From Bromus sterilis (Eukaryota; Streptophyta; Magnoliopsida; Poales; Poaceae): a stretch of DNA of 64,000 bases. A program made the translations under genes and the position numbers. Positions 55,846 through 64,000 of the stretch are shown here, piece after piece; the stretch's first letter is position 1; every line of letters begins with the position of its first letter. The stretch is taken from positions 204,877,782 to 204,941,781 of the forward strand of contig OX465600.1 of NCBI GenBank assembly GCA_950022295.1, read 5' to 3'. The notes beneath the pieces were generated by a model. That model searched no databases and was not told where the DNA came from. It saw only the letters and a list, made by a program, of their open reading frames with translations.

Positions 55846-57211
55846 TGATACACGAGAGAGGATAATGGCTTCTCGCCCTTCGTTGGTTACCCCAAGTGGA
55901 CGGTGAGATGTAGGATAGCAGCAAGTTTCCCCTATGTAGAGGATAGGGTTTGTCTACCGTAGGACTCCGGCGATGATAAGTAGGTATCAGCGGCGCACCT
56001 GACGCAGACCTGCACACAACACAATTAACTTTTCTCCCAACGAAGTTCAGAGAGGTTGTCAATCTCTCCGGTCTTGTTGTTTACAAAGGATCAAACACAC
56101 ATGATAATGATAATGGTAGCAACTGAAAGTAAATACTGAAAAAGGAAATAGCTTGTAAACAATGATGAGAATATGAACCGGGGTCCCGTGATGTTTCACT
56201 AGTGATGTCTCTCTCCCAAAACACGATAAAACAGCTATGCGAGGTAAACAAATTACAGATGGGCAATTGATAGGATTATAAACACACTGCAATGCTAACT
56301 ATGCTACAAAAGAAAGGAAGAGGCTCATAAGCATGGGCAGTACACCAAAATAAGTAGACCGAAATCCATCTACATCTACTACTAATCATCCACCTTGAGA
56401 TATTTATCCAGAACATCTCGCTGATATTAAGTTGCGAGCCCCTCCCAAAGTGTAAACCCAAAGCAACAGACAATTGCATTAAAAAGAACTTTGCGTAAAG
56501 TAAAGATCTCTTGCAACCGCGGTTACAAGCACCGTTGTTTTCCCCCCTTGTGTCGACAGCACATCCCCTTGTGCCTCGATCATGTAGAGAAGCTCACGAG
56601 GTCTAAACCATGAAGAAAAAAGAGGGGAGGAGAACATCACACAACTACTGATCACGGACCCATGGTCCAAGGTAGACTACTCACGGCACATCCGGGAAGT
56701 GTCCATGGTGGAGGAGATCTCCCGGAGGTCTATCCTCCCTCCGGAAGGGTGCCGAGAAACGTCCTGACGGTACTCCCGATCTCGGAAGCGCGGCGGCGGC
56801 GGAACAGAGGAAATTTTGTGAAATAGGGTTCTGTCTTCGGAGTGTTCCCGTGACGGAGGTTAAATAGGCGAAGGGGGAAGCCCGGGGGCCACCAGGGGTC
56901 CAGGCCCCTGGCCGCACCAGGTGGCCTCCTGGGCACCTGGTGGTGGCCCCCTGGCTCTCCTTCGGGGTTCAGGAAGCTTCCCACACGCTTATTTTTTATC
57001 AGATTTTTCCCTGATTTTGGAGCACTTTTTATATGGGGAAAAACTGAAATAGAAAAATAGCAGAAAAAAGGAATTGGCACTAGGGTGCACTGAGTTAGTA
57101 GGTTATTCCAAAGATGATCAAAAGTGTATGAAAGTGTATCTAGATCATAGAAATATGACACAAAACATGCGTGGAACGAGCAGAAATTATCGATACGTTT
57201 GGGACGTATCA
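55846..57211 (-). repeat. Sabrina-like 5' LTR
   Basis: 1366 bases, beginning on the minus strand TGATACGTCCCAAACGTATC (57211) and ending CTCTCGTGTATCA (55846). A TATA-like CTATTTAACC lies on the minus strand near 56860-56869. Confidence 0.87.
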
Positions 57212-57701
57212 ACGGCCTTGCACCCCGTGTGCACGGGCATTACAGCAGGATTTTCCCGAGGGTCTAGGGCGCTGTACACCCCGTGTGCACGAGGCAGCAG
57301 CCCGTGTGCACGGCCTCAAGGTCGTGTGTACGGGGTGACCAACACCTTGCCCACTTAGGAGAAGTCTCTGTAATACCCATGCCCACATACACATTCTTCT
57401 TCCAAGTTGTATGGTGGATGAAATATGTCTTAGGTAAAATTGTGTTCCCACACATACTCAAACCTCGTTGACTCCTGTTGATAGTGTGGTTTTACTATGA
57501 CTCAAATCAAACCGAAATAAATCCTTTGAGCCACCGGATAACCACGCCTTTTATCTTTTTGTAGTGGGGCCAATCATCCTTCAAATAAATAATCCTCCGC
57601 GAGACAAATGACCTGAGATACATCTTTTAGCACCCGTCAGTAGTCCCACTAACCACATTGTAATAATACCAAAACACCATTTAGGAGTAAATGCACTTTC
57701 A

Positions 57702-57715
57702 ATCTCCTCCTTTTT
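57702..57715 (-). promoter_or_regulatory. Sirevirus polypurine tract
   Basis: Minus strand AAAAAGGAGGAGAT directly abuts the LTR start TGAAAGTGC. This is the usual plus-strand primer context of Sireviruses. Confidence 0.8.
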
Positions 57716-57969
57716 GGTGAATTGATGACAATATGGTTAGCGCATGGAAATAAGATATGCAATAGGAGATGTCATGCAACCTATTTAGCATAGAGACGCA
57801 AAAAAGTGAAAAGGTGATGCTAACGAAGCTACACAACCGGAGGTCCGCTCGCCGCATCATCATCCTAATCGAAGCGTCAGTTGGCCATCGGGAATGAGTA
57901 GTCAGTGCACACACTGTCCTGGTCCTCACAAGCAAACCGAACTGGCTCATTGTTCCTCTCAGCTTTCTT

Positions 57970-59672
57970 CTACAGGTAGGCACGGTGACCTGCCTTGGAA
58001 CGGTTGACATCACCAACCTGCCTCCTCGTAATGGACTGACACATCTTGAAAAGATTTTCCACAATCTTGAAGAGAGAATTATTCTCGCGACGAGTGAATG
58101 TGGTAGGAGCATCCATGGCAGAAGAACACGGACGAGAGGCACGAGCAGAGGAGAAGGCACCGGAAGTAGAGGCACCACAAGCAACGGTCCTCTGGTTGCA
58201 CCCACGAGCAACGGGAGACACTGGAGCATACTCAGCTAGAACAGGTGGCTTATACCTCAAATCCCTCTTGGGCATGCTGACATGGTAAGGTGCAATGTCC
58301 TTAGGGTGGCAAACTATTTCAATGAGAGCCTGAATGAGAGGAGTATAGATCAAGGATTTCTGCAGACGCACACACTCCCTCATCTCATGATGCATGGTAT
58401 CAAGCACATCAATCTTCTTGCCCTCATGAACCATCTTGAACAAATCAAACACAGAGGACCTAAGCTTGTTGGAATCACCTGCCTTTGGAGTAATGGTATA
58501 CCTGAGAATGTGGCGAAGAGTATCATAGGTTGGCAGCAAATTCTGAGAAGAACCAATCTCAAAAGGCTCCTTAGGCCTTTACGCAAAATCAATCTCCTCC
58601 TTGGCAAGAGTAAGTTAGGACACACGTGCAAAACTGGCTGCTCCTCAAGATAAAACTCATATAGAATGATCTCAGAAAACTTACTGAAAGGAGTAGTATA
58701 TTTGGAGGTCCTAGACATCCAAGTCAGAGAGAGAGTGCCATTGTGCTCAAATAACACTGTAGCATAGAACTACATCACAAGATCTTCATTGAATGGGTGA
58801 GAGTAAGTGACAAACTGAAAAAGTCCCAAACTCTCCAAAGCAGCATAAACTCCAGAGTACATATGAGCATTTTCCCTAAGATGATCAACATCCACTTGCT
58901 TCTGAGAATCAAACTTGGCCTTCTTCACAGCCATCAACTGATGATAAACATTGTACTGGAAGGTATTCTTGAAGCGAGGATCTAGAACATTACAAGTGGA
59001 GAGAAGATATGGAGTCACTTAGCAATGCTCTCAAACCTTAGGCGCGGGCCACTCATTCAGAGGACGGTTGAGAGGATTGATTTGTGGCTTCTCACGAATA
59101 AGAGGAACCTCATCCTCTTCCACTTCCTCTTCCTCTTCATCATACTCACCATTTGGTTCATCAACATCATCATAACTGGAGCTTCTCGGTTCCTCAACCA
59201 CTGGACGCTTGGAGGCAGCACAACGAGCACGAGCGGCTTGATTGCCGTCGCTATCTCCAACAGATGGATGAGCTTGCCCAATTGAAAATCACTGGCCTTG
59301 GCACGCTTGCGACGAGCATACCTCACGGTTTCGGAATCTATAGACAAAAGATAAGAACATATGCAAGTGCTCAGGACAATGAAGTGATGAATGCATGAGA
59401 CAAGTCACATGTTTTGGTGCTGCAAGGCCCGTGTGCAAAGGCTCGGAGCCCCTGTGCACGGGGTCCCGTGCGCACAGCCCGGGGGCCGTGGACACGGGGC
59501 CCTGCCCAGCGGTGGCTCGGAGCTCGCAAGGAGTGGAGGAACGGGCTGGGCAAGTCCTTGCGAGAAGCACTAGCAACAGAGACACATCTAGCGCAATCTA
59601 GGTGAAGCAACAACGTCCCCAAGACGAACCCTAGAGGGGTTCAAGACGAGGGGAGGAGGCTCACCAGATGAC
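57970..59672 (-). pseudogene. Sirevirus env-like ORF, degenerate
   Basis: The ORF lies downstream of pol on the minus strand, where Sireviruses carry an env-like gene. The probable start is an ATG at about 59672 (MSSGEPPPLV). Then come ARARCAASKRPVVEEPRSSS and an acidic run (EYDEEEEEVEEDEVPLIREK; about 59200-59090), and YLLSTCNVLDPRFKNTFQYN and YSGVYAALESLGLF (about 59010-58800). A well-kept C-terminal part follows (MLPTYDTLRHILRYTITPKA, VLDTMHHEMRECVRLQKSLI, PLIQALIEIVCHPKDIAPYH; 58539 onward). It ends in a low-complexity tail and ARRQ/RSKAGHRAYL-like end at 57970. Stops and frame changes occur near 59030, 58770 and 58560. No membrane segment is obvious. Function of this gene in Sireviruses is unsettled. 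Confidence 0.65.
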
Positions 59673-59960
59673 ATCTCGGTGAGTAAGGAGGAGCGGGGAG
59701 GACCGCGTTGTCCGGGCCCGAGCCAACGGGGGGCGGCGGCGACAACCTGGACCGACGACGGTGCAGAGCTCGCCTAGGGCGACGGTGGTGGCTACCCTGG
59801 TGAGATACGGGGCGTGGGGAAGTTACAGATTGGAACTGCCTCCCAATGGCCCCGATCCCCTTTTAGGGCACCACCCATAGCCCGTGTGCACGGGGCCAAG
59901 GGCCTGCGTGCACGGGGCCCCGTGTGCACGACAATATGCCCGTGTGCACGGGGTCTTCAG
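59430..59960. repeat. GTGCAC palindrome clusters 2 and 3 (Sirevirus internal spacer)
   Basis: Diverged copies CCCCTGTGCACGGGG and CCCGTGCGCACAGCCC lie at 59450-59485. Four better ones lie at 59879-59955: CCCGTGTGCACGGGG, CTGCGTGCACGGGG, CCCCGTGTGCACG and CCCGTGTGCACGGGG. They are the same motif as in the LTR. Confidence 0.8.
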
Positions 59961-60348
59961 CAACTCGATCCAGGATTTACACATGGGGAGAGGGTTGGGT
60001 GGCTGGAGGACCACCTTACCCCATCCTTAAGTGAAACACGGGCATATTTACTAACGATTCATCGCCACAAAATTCCTATGCTACGGGAGGTGCATGAGGA
60101 GAGCACTTGCATAGATAGAATGTTTGAGTTTATGTGGTCCGGAAACACGAAGATTTTAACCTTGGGCCCTTCTTCACTACTCATCTTTGAAGCACAAGTA
60201 CCATCTTTAAATGGAGGATGTGAAAGATTTTGATCATTTTATGCACAATTAGGGTTATGTCGGAATCATTGAGAGAATTATACCCCTCCTACTTATGTGC
60301 CTACATATAAGAAAAATATAGTAAAGCTAGTGTGTGCATGCAAGAACA

Positions 60349-61538
60349 TCAACCCATGTTACTAAGATCAACGATATTTAGTTCATGCCTTAACTCACAG
60401 AACCTTGCTTCATCAAGTGGCTTTGTGAAAATATCCGCAAGTTGCTTCTCGGTCCCCACATGAAAGAGCTCAATGTCTTCTCGTGCCACATGATCCCGAA
60501 GAAAATGATGACGAATAGCAATATGCTTGGTTCGGATATGTTGAGCGGGATTATCCGCAATCTTGATTGCACTTTCATTGTCACATAATAGAGTCACTTT
60601 GTCACATTTGACACCATAATCCATCAAAGTTTGCCTCATCCATAATAATTGGGCACAACAACTTCCCGCGGCAATATACTCGGCTTCGGCGGTAGATAGA
60701 GAAACACAATTTTGCTTCTTGGAGGTCCAACTCACTAAGGACCTCCCCAAGAATTGACATGAGTCGTATGTGGACTTACGATCCACCTTGTTACTGGCCC
60801 AATCCGAATCCGAATATCCTACCAATTTGAAGGAAGATCCTTTGGGGTACCAAAGTCCTAATTTTGGGGTATAAACAAAATATCGAAGGATCCATTTCAT
60901 AGCCATATGATGGCTTTCTTTGGGGGCGGATTGAAATCTTGCACACATACACACACTTAACATAATATCCAGCCTAGATGCAGAAAGGTAAAGCAAAGAC
61001 CCGATCATAGAGCGGTATACCTTTTGATCCACATCTTTACCATTGGGATCGAGATCAAGTTGACCATTGGTTGGCATGGGAGTCTTCATAGGCTTGGTAT
61101 CATCCAACCTGAACCGTTTGAGCATGTCTTTAATATACTATTCTTGCTTAATAAAAGTCCCTCCCCTCAATTTCTTGACATGAAATCCAAGGAAGAACTT
61201 CAACTCACCCATCATAGACATGGCAAACTCCTTGGTCATAAGATTTTGAAACTCAAAATTCCAAGAATGGTTAGTAGACCCAGAGATAATATCATCAACA
61301 TATATTTGGCATACAAAAAAATCTCCGTTTACTCTCTTCGTAAAGAGAGTGTAATCTATTTACCTGATCTCAAACCCCTTCTCGATTAAAAATGTCGTAA
61401 GGTGGTCATACCAAGCATGAGGTGCTTGCTTGAGACCATACAAAGACTTATGAAGTTGATAAACATGATTGGGGTGTTCGGGGTCTTCGAAACCGGGAGG
61501 TTATTCGACATACACGAACTAACTCAAAGGACCATTTA
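60349..61538 (-). pseudogene. Sirevirus pol: reverse transcriptase C-terminus and RNase H
   Basis: Minus-strand reading from 61538 gives FVYVE-stop-PPGFEDPEHPNHVYQLHK, SLYGLKQAPHAWYDHL, a stop at INYTLF, then the catalytic box ICQIYVDDIIS-type sequence (YVDD at about 61290) and GELKFFLGFHVKK. The long open frame 61125-60349 (258 codons) gives MLKRFRLDDTKPMKTPMPTN, YRSMIGSLLYLSASRLDIML, YSDSDWASNKVDRKSTYDSC, SLSTAEAEYIAAGSC, LCDNESAI, HIRTKHIAIRHHFLR and LADIFTKPLDEARF. This is the Copia RT end and RNase H with its Asp/Glu residues present. Stops near 61360 and 61140 and an Glu-to-stop change near 61500 inactivate it. The N-terminal pol is cut by element E. Confidence 0.92.
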
Positions 61539-64000
61539 TGTCGGGACCCGGAATATGCGTATGTAATTCTAGTCACAACTCAATCATATTGAGAGCCGAG
61601 AGTCGTACCCACTCAGGCCGGATGATCAACTGAGATGGGTCCTCATCGCCCGCTCACAAGTCTAAGTGATTATGGGTGGTGAAATCCCATACTCATAGAC
61701 AAGTCGCCTCAACCATATTAGCGATTGAATTATAACACTTACATAAACAGACTCCAGACCGATCACTTAGTCGGGATCTCGGGCCCGCTCAATCATACAT
61801 CAAAGTGTGCCACGTGACAGAGTCACGAGCAATCGCATCGCGATACCCCAAGCTGCGCACATATAAGGGCCACTTTGTGTATAAAAGACCGCCGGCAAGA
61901 ACACAACTAAGCTATCGAACCCCACACTAAGACATGCATGTTATAATCATCCACACAGCATACATGTCCAGTGTAAACAGCAGGTACACATTGCATGAAA
62001 TCTACAAAGTATATCTTTATTGACTTACACATAGAGCATACAAAGATCATATGACTATGATCCATCATTACATCAAACAACGGAAGAAAATTAGGTCTTA
62101 GTACAGATAAGTTTAACAAATGGCTTAGAGAATCCTTGTTCAACATACATATCCCTTCCACGAGGGACCAGACTGCTGTCTGGAACTATACTACAATGGT
62201 CAACGTCGAGCTTCAGGAAGATGACTCCATCGGGGTCTGGTTTCTCATCTAAAACATATAATAAGCAAACGTGAGTACAAAGTCATACTCAGCAAGACTT
62301 ACATCAGAACTATACTACTCATGCTTAAGGTTCAAGGTAAAGGATGGTGGGCTTTCAATGCAGAAGTGCCAGCTTTGACTTGGCTAGTCCTGTACTACGA
62401 GTAACAAACTTGAGGTAAGAAGCGTACACGAGTCCACTACCAAGTCTCCAACCAATACACCACTATGGATACTTCCTCGACTTCCCCACGAGGAAGCACG
62501 CCATAGAACTCACGCTTATCTTGCGTGTTTTAGAGTAACCGTTCAAGTTGTCTAATGATCAAGTAAAGGTCTCCAAGTAGTCCATGACCACGGACGCTAC
62601 TATTCGAATAGTTTTGTTAACCCTGCAGGGGTGTAAACTATACACACATGACCATCAGTTACCGCCAGGTCTCGTCACCATTCAAGGGGTGCCGGAGAGG
62701 GTGTTCACCACGACACTTCGCTCACAACAGGTCTATTCCAGGAGTCGACTATCTGAGGTAGATCCCGCTCGAGAGCCCGGCCGGATCAACGTTACAGACT
62801 CAGAAAATGTAGGCAACCGAGACGCCATCCGAGAATATGGTTTCACTGTCTCACAGATCCACCCACATATCTATATGATGCCACCTTTCATCCATTCTTT
62901 TTATATGCATATGCCAAATGGAAAGCCCGAACTAATGTGACTCCTGGACGTCAACACGGATCAAGGTACTAGGCCGAGAGGGGTCAGTGAGCCCGATGTG
63001 TGGTTGTACTCTTTGTCTTGGATTACCATACAAAACTCGGGCTTAAGGCGGTGTTCAACGAGACAACCCACTGTGTACTCCTACACAGCCTCTCGTCGTT
63101 CACCTTGTATTAGGGTAGATTCACCAACACAGTTTCACCTTCATCAACACCATGTTCACTATCATCCCGACTCACATCAAAAGTATCCTCATTGTAAACT
63201 CTAAGCATGCAATAAGCTTTAACAGTTGCAGGGGCCACATGATATCAATCAAATCCTATGTCTGCTAGGATTGTGCTTTTCTTACTACTATGACAAGATG
63301 ATAGGTCATGCATCGGATATGGGTTCAACTAAGCGGTAGAATCGATAACAATGTGATCATCCTAATCAATGCATAAGAGAGACTGAGAGGAAGTGGGATT
63401 TTATTGACATGATCAATGGGGTTTGCTTGCCTTGCTGACGATACACTGGTTTACCGGTCTTCTGCTTCGGGGGTGATCTTCGTCTCGGAAACACTGTTAC
63501 CGGAACAATCATCAACAAATGGGGGGCAACATCGAAAGTAAATGCACAAGCAGATGATAAGTTGTGACATTATGTATAGGGTGCTGGTTTGTGGAAAATT
63601 CAATTTAATTGAAGTGTATTGCAAAAGAATTGCAAATTCAAACTTCAAATTTGAATTCAAATTATGCCATATGCATCTTTGTCCTGTTCACCCATTTTAA
63701 AATGGTCAAACATAAAAACAAGTTGCATATTCATAATCCTTGCCTTTTTTTGATAACTTTTCATATATTATATGTTAAATTTGGAGTTAATATGAATTTT
63801 ATATGATTTATTAAAGTTTTAATCAATTTTTGGATTTTCTGGAATTCTTTTAATTCAATTAAGCTTTATTGCGTCAGCATGACCTCATGCTAACGTGGGG
63901 GCCCTCTGACCATTGGGACCCACTGGTCAGCCTCTCTGGTGTTTAATCCCCTCTGTTTAATTAACAGAGGGGGGTTAGGGGCCAGGGGGCCCACCTGTCT
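61539..64000 (+). mobile_element. Element E: long-LTR Gypsy, start of LTR (same family as D, opposite orientation)
   Basis: It starts TGTCGGGACCCGGAATATGC and is the reverse complement of element D's LTR throughout. Paired landmarks include the Gly-Pro-like TCGGGATCTCGGGC region (61781), CACGTGACAGAGTCACGAGC (61813), the GAGTACAAAGTCATACTCA repeat (62273) and CCCTGCAGGGG (62622). Both run to a GGGG-rich block at 63945-63985 that matches 1420-1440. Window end truncates it, so whether it is solo or full-length is unknown. It interrupts the Sirevirus pol. Confidence 0.85.

Larger units (their letters stand above)
50789..57211 (-). mobile_element. Non-autonomous Sabrina/WHAM-like Gypsy, complete
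   Basis: Full element with LTRs 50789-52392 and 55846-57211, both with TGATAC...GTATCA ends, TSD acggc on both sides (50784-50788, 57212-57216), a tRNA-Asp-type primer site and a polypurine tract. The 3.45-kb internal domain has only a broken gag fragment. It moves, if at all, by borrowing proteins. LTRs differ in length by about 240 bases, mainly through one indel (about 51555-51775 present only in the left copy). Confidence 0.9.
49965..57701 (-). repeat. Sirevirus 3' LTR, split
   Basis: Segments 49965-50788 and 57217-57701 make about 1.31 kb net, from TGAAAGTGCATTTACTCC (minus strand, 57701) to CCATATCGATCCTTTCA (49965). It contains at least seven CCGTGTGCACGG-type palindromes near the insertion point. 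Confidence 0.8.
49965..61538 (-). mobile_element. Maximus-like Sirevirus (Copia), 3' half
   Basis: A minus-strand Copia element: partial pol (RT and RNase H) at 61538-60349, a non-coding spacer with GTGCAC palindromes, an env-like ORF (59672-57970), a polypurine tract (57702-57715) and the 3' LTR ending at 49965. The LTR starts TGAAAGTGCATTTACTCC on the minus strand, as in Sireviruses. TSD half gctat (49960-49964) is visible. It is interrupted by a Sabrina-like element in the LTR and cut at 61538 by element E. The 5' half is off-window. Confidence 0.85.

Noticed and set aside
57209..57451. Frames across the GTGCAC palindromes
   Set aside because: Cys/Arg/His-rich translations of a palindromic repeat on both strands; no gene.

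Overview
The window looks like heterochromatic intergenic DNA of a large-genome grass, most likely a Triticeae species (wheat, Aegilops or barley type). I infer this from the transposon families: Athila-lineage Gypsy elements with Sabrina/WHAM-type LTRs (starting TGATACGTCC...), a BARE/WIS/Angela-like Copia LTR, a Maximus-like Sirevirus, Triticeae-type CACTA elements with GTAGCAGTAGCGCG subterminal repeats, and several Gypsy elements with LTRs of 3.6-4.1 kb. I see no intact host gene, rRNA, tRNA or CRISPR array. Nearly every protein-coding trace is a transposon gene carrying stops or frameshifts. Family names are from memory and are tentative; boundaries, target-site duplications (TSDs) and motifs are read directly from the sequence.

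Layout. 1-4063 is a minus-strand long-LTR Gypsy (element D; 5' LTR plus primer binding site) that landed just beside the primer binding site of a minus-strand Copia element (5' LTR 4068-5813). That Copia in turn sits in the 5' LTR of a plus-strand Athila-type Gypsy (Athila-A, 5814-47556). Athila-A is split by four insertions. B is 7516-16466 (TSD gtgga), a long-LTR element that itself contains a truncated CACTA (8269-12604) carrying spliced-gene fragments of CWC15 and of 26S proteasome subunit RPN1. C is 19521-23596 (TSD caagg), a solo LTR. CACTA-1 is 25055-36488 (TSD ttc), with TnpD-like, Transposase_24/Ulp1-like and a small hybrid-binding-domain gene. The fourth is a non-coding large retrotransposon derivative (LARD-like) at 38310-47349 (TSD gcccc) in the 3' LTR.

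To the right of Athila-A lies a minus-strand Athila-B fragment (47557-49322), then a plus-strand Sabrina/WHAM-type LTR fragment (49323-49964), then a minus-strand Sirevirus (49965-61538). The Sirevirus LTR is interrupted by a complete non-autonomous Sabrina/WHAM-like element (50789-57211, TSD acggc). The Sirevirus pol is cut at 61538 by element E, a second LTR of the same family as D but in the opposite orientation (61539 to window end).

Athila-A keeps gag, protease, RT, RNase H and integrase traces plus a separate coiled-coil ORF, all in the expected order once the insertions are set aside. CACTA-1 encodes its genes on the minus strand with subterminal arrays at both ends and a third array between its two main genes. 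The most unusual items are the tail-anchored hybrid-binding-domain protein in CACTA-1, its Ulp1-like protein lacking the catalytic cysteine, the doubly gene-capturing CACTA in B, conserved boxes shared by four long LTRs, and the palindromic GTGCAC repeat clusters of the Sirevirus.
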